DNA from: a virus | Length of the DNA stretch: 64,000 bases | Virus record (IMG/VR): IMGVR_UViG_3300043426_000266 | Location: 1 to 64,000 of that record | Reading direction: 5' to 3' (one strand) | Part shown: positions 16,758 to 24,598 of the stretch, one piece after another | Numbering within the stretch: position 1 is the stretch's first letter | Layout: every line of letters begins with the position of its first letter | Notes under the pieces: generated by a model | Databases searched by the model: none | What the model was told of the DNA's origin: nothing | The model's input: only the letters and a program-made list of their open reading frames with translations | Program-made: the position numbers and the translations under genes

Positions 16758-17765
16758 ATGGAAACATTAAACACAGGTAAACCGCAGGACCTCTTTAATC
16801 TAGTGGAAACTATTAGCCAACTAAAAGTTCCTAAGTTTAGAACAGAGATGGAAGAAGCTTTAGTCAAAGTTCTTCGTCAGATCACTTCTGAGGAATTTGC
16901 AAAAACAGTTATCTTATTAGGTGGTCGTCAGAGTGAGATTTCTTATCTAACGACATTGTATACCGAATCACAAAAACCAGCGCGTCCGATCGACGACGGT
17001 TTCTGGACATCTTTGAGAAAATCTGGAATCGCAAACAAACAAGCATCCGAACCATTAACTTTAAACACAGAGAGAATAAAAATGTCTCGCACACCAGGTA
17101 AATTCATTGTCATCGAAGGTGGTGACTTTTGTGGTAAAACAACTTTCGCGGCTCAGTTAGAGCGAGTTCTTTTATATCGGGGTCTAAGCCTCAATCAATT
17201 ACGTTTGCCTGGAGGCGATCCACAGGGCGAACAAATCCGTAAAGTATTAGTTGGTACTGAGTTGAATGCGCTCGCAAGAGCTTATCTATTCGCAGCTAAT
17301 CGCAGTCATCTTTCAGACCATGTGCTTAAGCCTTTGTTGAAACTTGGGCAAGGGTTTATTTGTACACGTTGGAAATGGTCATCTAACGTTTACCAGGGTT
17401 ACGATCGTCTTACTAATCAAATCGATCTATTAACTGATGTAGTTAATCCTGATTTGTATATTTTACTTGAATGCACAGATGAAGTAATGAAAATGGGTTT
17501 AGAAGCCAAAAAGAAACTAGGTGACCCGATTACAGGCGATGAAGTCGATTTAATGGATGAGGAAAACACCAAGAATTATTTAGAAATCAAAGAACGTTAT
17601 CAGCACGAGTACGATGTTCATGGTGGAGTTAAATTTAAGTTCATTTATAATGAAGGCCTATCCGTTCCAACTGATAAGGAATTTATCGAGAAGTTTAAAC
17701 CCGCGTTGGATTGGCTGGGGTATTTTGAACATCCTCAGGTGATAGACTTTCCAAATGAAACCTAG
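16758..17765 (+). CDS. tmk: Thymidylate kinase with N-terminal extension
   Basis: The region from residue 109 is a thymidylate kinase: F-I-V-I-E-G-G-D-F-C-G-K-T-T P-loop, an L-R-L-P-G-G-D-x-x-G-E-x-I-R segment corresponding to the T-R-E-P-G-G motif, an A-R-A-Y-L-F-A-A-N-R-x-x-H helix and a later T-R-W-K-W-S-S region in place of the usual D-R-Y. It phosphorylates dTMP to dTDP. Residues 1-108 are an additional helical domain not present in normal family members (about 210 residues). An internal ATG at 17082 stands exactly at the start of the kinase domain, preceded by AGAGA, so a short form is possible. Confidence 0.82.
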   Translation: METLNTGKPQDLFNLVETISQLKVPKFRTEMEEALVKVLRQITSEEFAKTVILLGGRQSEISYLTTLYTESQKPARPIDDGFWTSLRKSGIANKQASEPLTLNTERIKMSRTPGKFIVIEGGDFCGKTTFAAQLERVLLYRGLSLNQLRLPGGDPQGEQIRKVLVGTELNALARAYLFAANRSHLSDHVLKPLLKLGQGFICTRWKWSSNVYQGYDRLTNQIDLLTDVVNPDLYILLECTDEVMKMGLEAKKKLGDPITGDEVDLMDEENTKNYLEIKERYQHEYDVHGGVKFKFIYNEGLSVPTDKEFIEKFKPALDWLGYFEHPQVIDFPNET

Positions 17766-17868
17766 AACTAAGCCTTGTGGTTATTGTGAGAACTGTTCTA
17801 AGTATGGTGTATTACAAATTCATACACCATGTTTAACCCCTAAACCCAAAAAGAAGAAGAGCAAGTAA
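17755..17868 (+). CDS. Cys-rich basic microprotein
   Basis: A 37-residue ORF overlapping the end of the kinase gene by 11 bases and the next start by one base (TAATG). It contains C-G-Y-C-E-N-C and a further Cys, and ends in a run of Lys (K-P-K-K-K-K-S-K). The tight overlap on both sides supports translation as part of the operon. Four Cys suggest a small zinc-binding fold; a nucleic-acid-binding role is speculative. Confidence 0.6.
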   Translation: MKPRTKPCGYCENCSKYGVLQIHTPCLTPKPKKKKSK

Positions 17869-18320
17869 TGTTAGATTTTGAAAACGAAATACAGATCCAT
17901 GTGAATCGTGATGGTAAACACTATGTTGGAGTAATCAAGGCAGGATACCATAATTGGGCAGAGAGTCTAGGTAGTCTTGAGCCTGGTGCGCGTGATCTCT
18001 GGGTGAGAATCACTGAGACTATTTTTGATGACATTGAAAAGATGAAATCTCAATCCGTCAGTTTTCCTCAGTTTGAAGAAACTGATATTAAATTACATCC
18101 TCTTAAAGATATTCTTACTAAGGATCATAAACTTTGTGGTAAGATGTTAAAATTCCTTGTTAAACAGGACATGTTAACCGGCAATAGTTTTGTGAGTACT
18201 TATAAGGGGTTTGAGGATGATTTTCTCAAAGAGGTCGAACTTAACCTTCGCTTGGTTTGGTCAGCGAAATTAGACTTAGTAGATCGTCGAAATCGTCTAA
18301 CTCATTTCCAAATTAAATAA
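17868..18320 (+). CDS. Hypothetical 150-residue protein
   Basis: Starts within the TAATG overlap of the microprotein gene, so it is part of the thymidylate kinase operon. Mostly helical, rich in Leu, Lys and Asp, with no membrane segment or motif recognised. A strong terminator follows seven bases after the stop. Confidence 0.8.
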   Translation: MLDFENEIQIHVNRDGKHYVGVIKAGYHNWAESLGSLEPGARDLWVRITETIFDDIEKMKSQSVSFPQFEETDIKLHPLKDILTKDHKLCGKMLKFLVKQDMLTGNSFVSTYKGFEDDFLKEVELNLRLVWSAKLDLVDRRNRLTHFQIK

Positions 18321-18326
18321 ATAATC

Positions 18327-18355
18327 AAGAGCCCCTAGGGGCTCTTTTGTTTTAT
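18327..18355 (+). terminator. Palindromic terminator
   Basis: AAGAGCCCCTAGGGGCTCTT plus a T tract; same core as at 5270 and 27561. Confidence 0.9.
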
Positions 18356-18392
18356 ATCGAATTTTTATGACTACAACCCTAGGAGGAATCCA

Positions 18393-18505
18393 ATGCTACC
18401 TGAACTAAGACATCGCATAAAGTTCAGTATAAAGATGAGAATACACTCGTTGCTACAATCGATTCAGTAAATGATGGTGTAATTGAATATACACTTATAG
18501 ATTAA
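18393..18505 (+). pseudogene. Decayed MLxPxLR-family remnant
   Basis: A perfect AGGAGG site precedes ATG and M-L-P-E-L-R-H-R-I-K, which matches the N-terminus of the intact copies at 6287 and 62146. After this the frame is lost and ends at 18470. In the next frame the sequence reads D-E-N-T-L-V-A-T-I-D-S and N-D-G-V-I-E-Y-T-L-I-D to a stop at 18505, resembling the N-T-K-T-V-A-I-I-E segment of the copy at 61358. A deletion that also shifted the frame explains both halves. The intact start signals mean a 25-residue peptide could still be made. Confidence 0.65.
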
Positions 18506-18525
18506 AAAAGGGAGGGGGAATAAAT

Positions 18526-18651
18526 ATGTTTTTGATTACTGGAGGGTTAGGTAAGATTGGTACCATTCTTCGATCAAATCTTGAAGAGTTAATTGATGCT
18601 GATCCAACCTCGCTTGGTTATATGGGTGAGTTTACACCGGCTGAGGTTTAA
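18526..18651 (+). CDS. 41-residue ORF, probable further remnant of the MLxPxLR gene
   Basis: ATG behind GGAGGGGG. The C-terminal part reads T-S-L-G-Y-M-G-E-F, close to the S-L-G-Y-Y segment found near residue 124 of both intact family members, so it may be the next surviving piece of the decayed copy. The N-terminus (F-L-I-T-G-G-L-G-K-I-G) coincidentally resembles a Rossmann nucleotide-binding start but the protein is far too short for that fold. Confidence 0.4.
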   Translation: MFLITGGLGKIGTILRSNLEELIDADPTSLGYMGEFTPAEV

Positions 18652-18664
18652 GTAAAACGTGCAT

Positions 18665-18695
18665 AAACGGTTGGGGCTAACCCCAACCGTTTTCT
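18665..18695 (+). terminator. Palindromic terminator
   Basis: AAACGGTTGGGG/CCCCAACCGTTT stem followed by a short T tract, just before the tail-fibre cassette. Confidence 0.85.
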
Positions 18696-18718
18696 ATTAT
18701 TTCAATTGGAGACGAGAT

Positions 18719-18829
18719 ATGTCTAAAATAACCGATTTAACCTCAGATACACTTATAGAGGGTAATGAGTTAGTCTACGTTGTTGATGGTGATGCTGACA
18801 AGAAAGTAACACTTAATCAAGTTAAAGAA
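18719..18829 (+). repeat. Duplicated fibre-anchor DNA, copy 1
   Basis: About 110 bases match 21445-21555 with only a few substitutions, then similarity drops sharply. This marks the exchange boundary between a constant anchor and a variable distal part. Confidence 0.85.
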
Positions 18830-20866
18830 TTTGCTTCTGCTGGGTCAGTTTCAGCTAATATTGTTAGTTATGTTCCTGCTGATAATGCTGTGGTTGTTCC
18901 AAAAGTAACTCCGGAAGTAATTAATGCTGAAACAGCCTGGGATGGGCAATATTTAAGCGGCAATGGTCCTCTTACGACTGTTATGGCAAACGGTGGTTCG
19001 GTACCTTACGCTATAGCAGGTATTAAATTTCCTATTCCAGCCGGTGGTACTTTAGACGTTGACTTTACCGAAATGGGTCTAGCAGATGATGACGTTGTTA
19101 TTTTCTCTTTACTAAAACAAGACACCACTGTTGCTCAGTTTATGGACGCTGTTATGTCTGGTCAAATTGAGATGGCTAACCTAGGAGCATTTGGTACTAA
19201 TATTTTTTCGGCTACTCCAACCGGATTTAATTTAGGTACTTTTTATCAAATCCCAGATGTAGAACCAGGCGTTTCAGTGAGGCAGAAGCCACTCCCTATT
19301 CTCGGTAAAATAACTTTATACTTTTATAGTTATATTGAATATGCAGCTATTGCCTACGGGGTTACGGTTGAAGAATTACTCGCGATGGAGCCTGAATTTG
19401 GCATGTCGGTATATGCTAACCTTAAAGTAATGATGAGTTTACCAGAAGGTGGTGTGTTCCCGGATGATTTGGAGATGCTTTTACCATATACCAATGAAAT
19501 TACCACTATGCATATATTGGTTGGTAGCGTTGATGGCACTATGCCGTATGAGTTATCAGTAGGGGAAAGATTTTCTTTAGATGCATCTACCACCACGCAT
19601 ATTTTACCAGCTGATATTAAAGATGGAACTTTTTTAAAAATAGAAGAGCCTTGTGTCTTATTGGGTAAATCTCTTAAAGCTGGTGATTACTTTTTAGTTC
19701 ACAGTAATTTAAGTGAAGGTATGGTGGTTAGATTACCAACAACAATTCCAATTGGGGAAACCCCAGCACCAGCTGGTAGATTTCTAGGTTTGAGTTACAG
19801 TTACCCAGAAAACCCAATAGAGGGCGATTGGTTTATTCAACCAGCGACATCTCCAGATTCAGTTAACTTTAACACTATGCTTGTTTTTAATGATGGTATT
19901 TGGAAAGTAACTGGTTATGTTCCACAATCACAGGGCAATGTAGATAGATTTGCAGGAATTACTTATAATTCTTCGACTAATAGAATAGAAAGCACCAGCG
20001 GCACGCCAGTAGCAGGTTGGCTTGGGGCTAGCTACTCTGCCCCTATACTTTATTCGTCAACAGAAAGAAGTATTTATTACCATCGCGGCGAATTAGCTTT
20101 AAAAGCCTCGGAGGGTGGCTCCTGGACTGATCTATTACGTAGCGCTGTAAACATAAATTATCTTAGCACCCAATATGACAATTACCCAGTTACTATGGGT
20201 TCTGTGAAAGCTGGTTTGCTTGGTGCTAAGGATTGGAGCAATATAACTAGTAAGCCAGATTATGTTATACGGCAACCCACCAACGTGTTTACAATTTTTG
20301 ATAAATATGAATACTATGCTGACCAGAGTGGCATCGCCGCACCATTTATTTTACGCGGCGCAGCTATCGAGCAGCCGCAGTGGGGTGGTGGGTTAATATA
20401 TGGACAAATGGTGCCAGGGTCGGCATTAGCTTTCTATACGTCTGGTACTGGGCTTAATGGTAAAATAGCTTCAATTGAGGTGGCTATAGATTCACACCCA
20501 GATACTAATACTTTTGTGATAAATTTTAAAAACTCAACCAACGATGTTGGAAATTTGGTTATTAATAAACCCAATCCTACTACCATAGCTTTTGGTAACA
20601 ACACCATTACAAATTCAATCTCTTTAACAAGTATAGCTAAATATAAAATATGTATAGAATTCGGTAATACCGAAACTGGTAGTGAAGCTGGTATTAAAGT
20701 TTATCTTATTTGTAGAGATGGGCTCAAGGATATTAAACACATTTTGTTTGATGAGGTCACTAATATTTCCTTCCAGTACCCTACCCCTAGTAGTTTCCAC
20801 ATATCGGCTAGTGCTGGTAATGTTGATAACATTAGAATACATTCTGTTAAGTATCAAGGATCTTAA
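18719..20866 (+). CDS. Tail fibre or receptor-binding protein, cassette 1
   Basis: A 715-residue protein. ATG 18719 follows GGAGAC; an upstream in-frame GTG lies inside the terminator. Residues 1-37 form a short anchor (M-S-K-I-T-D-L-T-S-D-T-L-I-E-G-N-E-L) almost identical in DNA and protein to the fibre at 21445 and similar in design to the fibre at 37986, while the rest is different and beta-rich. A segment near residue 300-340 (V-L-L-G-K-S-L-K-A-G-D-Y) resembles the C-terminus of fibre 2, so the two are true paralogues and this one is longer. It is followed two bases later by a small partner gene. Receptor binding is inferred. Confidence 0.72.
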   Translation: MSKITDLTSDTLIEGNELVYVVDGDADKKVTLNQVKEFASAGSVSANIVSYVPADNAVVVPKVTPEVINAETAWDGQYLSGNGPLTTVMANGGSVPYAIAGIKFPIPAGGTLDVDFTEMGLADDDVVIFSLLKQDTTVAQFMDAVMSGQIEMANLGAFGTNIFSATPTGFNLGTFYQIPDVEPGVSVRQKPLPILGKITLYFYSYIEYAAIAYGVTVEELLAMEPEFGMSVYANLKVMMSLPEGGVFPDDLEMLLPYTNEITTMHILVGSVDGTMPYELSVGERFSLDASTTTHILPADIKDGTFLKIEEPCVLLGKSLKAGDYFLVHSNLSEGMVVRLPTTIPIGETPAPAGRFLGLSYSYPENPIEGDWFIQPATSPDSVNFNTMLVFNDGIWKVTGYVPQSQGNVDRFAGITYNSSTNRIESTSGTPVAGWLGASYSAPILYSSTERSIYYHRGELALKASEGGSWTDLLRSAVNINYLSTQYDNYPVTMGSVKAGLLGAKDWSNITSKPDYVIRQPTNVFTIFDKYEYYADQSGIAAPFILRGAAIEQPQWGGGLIYGQMVPGSALAFYTSGTGLNGKIASIEVAIDSHPDTNTFVINFKNSTNDVGNLVINKPNPTTIAFGNNTITNSISLTSIAKYKICIEFGNTETGSEAGIKVYLICRDGLKDIKHILFDEVTNISFQYPTPSSFHISASAGNVDNIRIHSVKYQGS

Positions 20867-20868
20867 TT

Positions 20869-21330
20869 ATGAGTAATATATTTAATTTTAACCCCACTCC
20901 ATCGGTACCTTTAGATTTTAAAGGTAAACCAGTTAATCAAATTACGGTTGAGCTTTTAAAAGCAGGTTTCATTCCTTTTAAAAAGGGTGCTGATTTTGTT
21001 TTAATAGGTGGTGATGCGGCAGCAGCTCAACTTATCATTGATGCATATGAGGTTCCTTTACCTAATCTAACCCCTAGACAGTTTGATTTACTTCTAGGGT
21101 ATACCGGGTTATACGATGCTATCCCAGCGGCTTTAGATCACATCAAAACCATTGATAATGATCTATACCTTCATTGTCGTAGTCAGCTTGATAAAGCCGC
21201 CTTCTTCGAGTGGGTAAAGGCAATTGCACTTTATACCCAATTGAAACCCATTCTTATAGTAATCAATCCAGCTTTAGATTATACCGATGAACAGTTAAAA
21301 ACTCATTGGCTAAATGTCTACACAATGTAA
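20869..21330 (+). CDS. Putative tail-fibre assembly/partner protein 1
   Basis: A 153-residue protein directly after fibre 1. It shares a L-T-P-R-Q-F-D-L-L-L-x-x-x-G-L-x-x-A-I signature and overall C-terminal half with the genes at 22546 and 41102, each of which also follows a fibre. This one-to-one pairing is typical of dedicated tail-fibre chaperones or caps. The N-terminal half differs between the three, probably because it contacts the specific fibre. Confidence 0.65.
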   Translation: MSNIFNFNPTPSVPLDFKGKPVNQITVELLKAGFIPFKKGADFVLIGGDAAAAQLIIDAYEVPLPNLTPRQFDLLLGYTGLYDAIPAALDHIKTIDNDLYLHCRSQLDKAAFFEWVKAIALYTQLKPILIVINPALDYTDEQLKTHWLNVYTM

Positions 21331-21343
21331 AACCAGCATAACT

Positions 21344-21376
21344 AAATAGCGTCCCCTAGGGGACGCTATTTTTCTA
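21344..21376 (+). terminator. Palindromic terminator
   Basis: AAATAGCGTCCCC/GGGGACGCTATTT followed by T residues; identical stem core to 2001. Confidence 0.9.
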
Positions 21377-21384
21377 GGGCTTTT

Positions 21385-21405
21385 GCCCCTTCTACTTTTA
21401 TTTCG
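21385..21405. repeat. Inverted copy of the 10673-10693 terminator region
   Basis: These 21 bases are the exact reverse complement of 10673-10693, which there form the end of a coding region and the left arm of its terminator. The copy sits between two fibre cassettes. Confidence 0.85.
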
Positions 21406-21415
21406 CATTTAAGTA

Positions 21416-21423
21416 TTTTTATG
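21416..21423 (+). promoter_or_regulatory. TTTTTATG element, candidate late promoter
   Basis: TTTTTATGAA lies 22 bases before the fibre 2 start, with TAGGAT between them. Confidence 0.35.
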
Positions 21424-21444
21424 AAAATTATGTAGGATAAAGAT

Positions 21445-21555
21445 ATGTCTAAAGTAACCGATTTAACCTCAGATACACTTATAGAGGGTAATGAGTTAAT
21501 CTACGTTGTTGATGGTGATGCTGACAAGAAAGTAACACTTAATCAAATTAAAGCC
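21445..21555 (+). repeat. Duplicated fibre-anchor DNA, copy 2
   Basis: Near-identical to 18719-18829; see the entry there. Confidence 0.85.
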
Positions 21556-22536
21556 TTTACTGGTGGTGGGTCAGGTGGTAGCTCAGGTGGTGGAATCAAC
21601 GTTATTGAATATGACCCATCTTTGCATGAAGTTATAACCGATACAGTAGTTGGTACTGACTTTGAGCCGACAAGACCAAATATGGTTGACGACATACCTA
21701 CGTCTAGTTGGAATCCGACAACAGGCGCAATGGGTGTTGCAAACGCACCACAGACTGTAGCGTTACCAAACAACCAAGCTAGTTATGTTGGGTTGCGCGT
21801 GACCCGACCGTTGGTCGGTATGCGTGGTTCATTCACGATAGACGCTAGTTTGTGCGAAGATGCGTGGGGCTTTGCGTTGTTACGGTACCAACCTCTTGGT
21901 GGTTTCCCAATAGATTTGGGGTTATACCTAGCAAATCAACACTACAATACGGTGGAAGACCCAAGTTTAGCGCAGCCGAATACGTTTGGTACATTTTTAA
22001 AAGAAGATGATACTTACGAAAGACGATCTTGGGTTTCAGATATATTTACAGACGCGTATGGAGCAAGTAGGGACAGTTATTCGACTAAACCACAGGGCGT
22101 ATATACGTTCATTGTCGGCGGGATAGTAGATTTCTACATGGTAGCGGCGGGATTCACTTATGAACAAGCTGTAGATTTTTTCACAGACAATTTCCCTAAT
22201 GATGTTGAGTCAATACTGGCACGTACCATAGTGTTCAACGTAGAGCTTGGATTTGGACTAGAGTTGAAAGCCAACACACCATATTTACACTTCTTTATGA
22301 ACGCCTACCATAAAGCATCACAGACAGGTCTACACCTACTTAACCCGACATCACAACTCACTATCACTTATGATTTAGAAGAAGTTGGTAATGCACCACC
22401 TACGGAAGCAGTCGATGGAGATTTCCTACACCTACTTGGTAATGCAAAACTACTCGGTAAGGACTTAGCAAGTGGGGATTTTGTTCAGCTATACGATAAT
22501 AAAACCAAGTTTATTGTTCATAGCAATCAGCCATAG
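21445..22536 (+). CDS. Tail fibre or receptor-binding protein, cassette 2
   Basis: A 363-residue protein with the same 37-residue anchor as fibre 1, then a Gly/Ser linker (G-G-G-S-G-G-S-S-G-G-G) at about 38-49 and a distinct distal domain. The DNA after the anchor is richer in GC and uses other codons than its neighbours, suggesting that the distal part was acquired separately. The C-terminus (K-L-L-G-K-D-L-A-S-G-D-F) matches an internal part of fibre 1. It is followed by its own partner gene at 22546. Confidence 0.7.
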   Translation: MSKVTDLTSDTLIEGNELIYVVDGDADKKVTLNQIKAFTGGGSGGSSGGGINVIEYDPSLHEVITDTVVGTDFEPTRPNMVDDIPTSSWNPTTGAMGVANAPQTVALPNNQASYVGLRVTRPLVGMRGSFTIDASLCEDAWGFALLRYQPLGGFPIDLGLYLANQHYNTVEDPSLAQPNTFGTFLKEDDTYERRSWVSDIFTDAYGASRDSYSTKPQGVYTFIVGGIVDFYMVAAGFTYEQAVDFFTDNFPNDVESILARTIVFNVELGFGLELKANTPYLHFFMNAYHKASQTGLHLLNPTSQLTITYDLEEVGNAPPTEAVDGDFLHLLGNAKLLGKDLASGDFVQLYDNKTKFIVHSNQP

Positions 22537-22545
22537 GAGTAACTC

Positions 22546-22968
22546 ATGCTTAATATTTATGGTTTAGATCAGCAACAAGTAGTAAATGAGTTGCTTAAAA
22601 ACAAGATTCTTGCAGCAGTTCATAATAATCAAATTATCATTATGAACGGCAAGGTAGAACAAGCACAGTCTGTCATTGGTCGTATGTACTACAGTATGCC
22701 AAATCTACTTCCTACACAGTTTTATTTCTTGCTTGCTAAGAGTGGACTTGATACTGCAATCGATGCGTTGCTTACTTCGTTGCAAAGTGAAGATTTAGAT
22801 AAGTATGCAACTTACAAAGCTTACTTAAATGGTGCTCGTTTTTACGAGTTTGATAAAGCAATTGCAATGCTTACTCAAGCAGGGCCGATTATTGCGCAAG
22901 CATATCCTGGTTTAGATTTATCTATTCCTACCTTAAAATCACTGTGGTTACAAGCTGCGAAGTTTTAA
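22546..22968 (+). CDS. Putative tail-fibre assembly/partner protein 2
   Basis: A 140-residue protein nine bases after fibre 2, with N-L-L-P-T-Q-F-x-F-L-L-A-K-S-G-L-D-T-A-I, the signature shared with 20869 and 41102, and a conserved K-A-I-A-x-x-T-Q helix. Likely chaperone or cap of fibre 2. It ends at a two-way terminator facing the helicase gene. Confidence 0.65.
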   Translation: MLNIYGLDQQQVVNELLKNKILAAVHNNQIIIMNGKVEQAQSVIGRMYYSMPNLLPTQFYFLLAKSGLDTAIDALLTSLQSEDLDKYATYKAYLNGARFYEFDKAIAMLTQAGPIIAQAYPGLDLSIPTLKSLWLQAAKF

Positions 22969-22972
22969 CATA

Positions 22973-23006
22973 AAGTTAATGCTCCCCAATTGGGGAGCAT
23001 TAACTT
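22973..23006. terminator. Bidirectional palindromic terminator
   Basis: A perfect 34-base palindrome (17 bases each side) between the converging partner gene and helicase gene. Confidence 0.9.
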
Positions 23007-23013
23007 GTTATTA

Positions 23014-24567
23014 TCAATTATCGAAAAATTCTTCACCACCAACATTAGAGATGTTACCCGTTAAACGATTTGTAAAACGAGGTTTACCTCCAACATCCCA
23101 ACGACAGAATCCAATCTTAGATGTTAAGTAAACACAGAACTTCATGATCTCATCAGGTTGATTACCCGGTTTACGATGTTTACCGCGTTGCCAAGTAATA
23201 TACTTCTTATCTCCAACTGTTACAAACGCTTGATAGATTTCCATATCCACTTCATTGTGCACGGTACGACAGTCTAGATAATAACCTAGTTCGCGTACAG
23301 CTTTAACTAGGAACTGTTCACCCTCACGTAGTTTGGTTTGGGCGTCGGAAGACATCTGCCAAGCAGTCATCAAAGCATACTTGTGTTTTAGAGCATGAGC
23401 TTGCAAACGTTTCATTAGATCACGTTTATCAGAGCCTGAGCCTGAACTTGCGATACATCCTTTTGTTGACATACGACCCGCATAGTCTAAAGATACGAAA
23501 TGAACTTCATATCCCATGTCTTCATACTTTTTAATAGTATCAAAGTATTCATCAACACCAAATGTAGATGCATCATGCTGCTCAATAAAACCATGGATTT
23601 TATCTTTACCAGATAACTTACCTTCCATGTATGCTGCATATTCATCTAAATCGTTATCAGTCATCCCGATAATTGAAAACTCTTTACCCGTCTCTTGCTC
23701 TTTATAGTATTTTAAAAGCTGTTGAGTATCTCCGAGGTAATTGTTCTCAATGGTGATGTGGATCGCACAAGCTTTACGTTGCTCTTCCGGCATCTTCTTA
23801 GAACGTTCTAGGATATAAGTTGGTTTGTTAAACTCAATCGCCTCAGCAAATGCGTTCATTAGACGACCAGACTTGTATGAATGACCCATAGCTGAGATCA
23901 GTACAGTCTCACCACGACGTTGACCTTGATGGTCTCCAAAGAGGTTATTCCAACCTTGTAATCCAAAAGTTAAAATACCATCTAAAGAATACTCTACCAT
24001 CCCTGCAGCAAGTGTACGGCGAATGTCAGCTTTAGATGTAAAGTCTACTGAGCCAATATAGGCTGCATTAATAGCACCCCCACGAATTGTTCGTTGGGTC
24101 ATTTCTGATAACTCAGAAAGAATCGTGGTTTCTTTTTCGGCACCTAATTCAGTCATACGGTAAGCAAATCGAGCATTATCCATATGACTTAACATTTGCA
24201 ATTTATTCTTGTACAAACTACATGTTGTTTTCAATCCCTTTAAACGTTTATAAAGAGATTTTTCATCAGTTGTTTCAATCACACTTTGAATTGATTTTAA
24301 AGTATCATCTTCACTTTTCAATTTTAATTTCAATTGAGCATCAAGAAGACTTCGGTCATAATCCTTAATGTTGAGTTGCCAATTGATAATACTCTTTAAT
24401 TCAGTAAGGACATCTGAACCAACATCTAGATTAAGAGATTTTTGAGACTTCGTAACGTCTAGGGTTTCTTTTGCAATTTGTGCTGCAGATTCAAATTCGC
24501 TCGCACTTACACTGTTACTTAAATAAAGTAAGGCGATACAGCTTGTTAGAAAATGTTTAATATCCAT
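23014..24567 (-). CDS. DnaB-like replicative helicase
   Basis: A 517-residue RecA-fold ATPase with the size and order of phage DnaB-type helicases: a helical N-terminal domain, T-V-L-I-S-A-M-G-H-S-Y-K-S P-loop with Lys near 232, V-H-F-V-S-L-D-Y Walker B with Asp near 361, an A-L-M-T-A-W-Q-M sensor and a late R-G-K-H-R-K segment. It would unwind duplex DNA at the phage fork. The usual Gly before the P-loop Lys is replaced by Tyr. ATG 24567 is chosen because the longer reading (24660) would run into the divergent gene at 24599. It is a lone minus-strand gene among plus-strand structural genes. Confidence 0.78.
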   Translation of the reverse strand: MDIKHFLTSCIALLYLSNSVSASEFESAAQIAKETLDVTKSQKSLNLDVGSDVLTELKSIINWQLNIKDYDRSLLDAQLKLKLKSEDDTLKSIQSVIETTDEKSLYKRLKGLKTTCSLYKNKLQMLSHMDNARFAYRMTELGAEKETTILSELSEMTQRTIRGGAINAAYIGSVDFTSKADIRRTLAAGMVEYSLDGILTFGLQGWNNLFGDHQGQRRGETVLISAMGHSYKSGRLMNAFAEAIEFNKPTYILERSKKMPEEQRKACAIHITIENNYLGDTQQLLKYYKEQETGKEFSIIGMTDNDLDEYAAYMEGKLSGKDKIHGFIEQHDASTFGVDEYFDTIKKYEDMGYEVHFVSLDYAGRMSTKGCIASSGSGSDKRDLMKRLQAHALKHKYALMTAWQMSSDAQTKLREGEQFLVKAVRELGYYLDCRTVHNEVDMEIYQAFVTVGDKKYITWQRGKHRKPGNQPDEIMKFCVYLTSKIGFCRWDVGGKPRFTNRLTGNISNVGGEEFFDN

Positions 24568-24598
24568 AACGGATCCATTAATGTAGTGAGGCGAAATT

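Noticed and set aside
18526-18570. Rossmann-like start F-L-I-T-G-G-L-G-K-I-G suggesting an epimerase
   Set aside because: The ORF has only 41 residues and its other end matches the MLxPxLR family, so the resemblance is probably chance.
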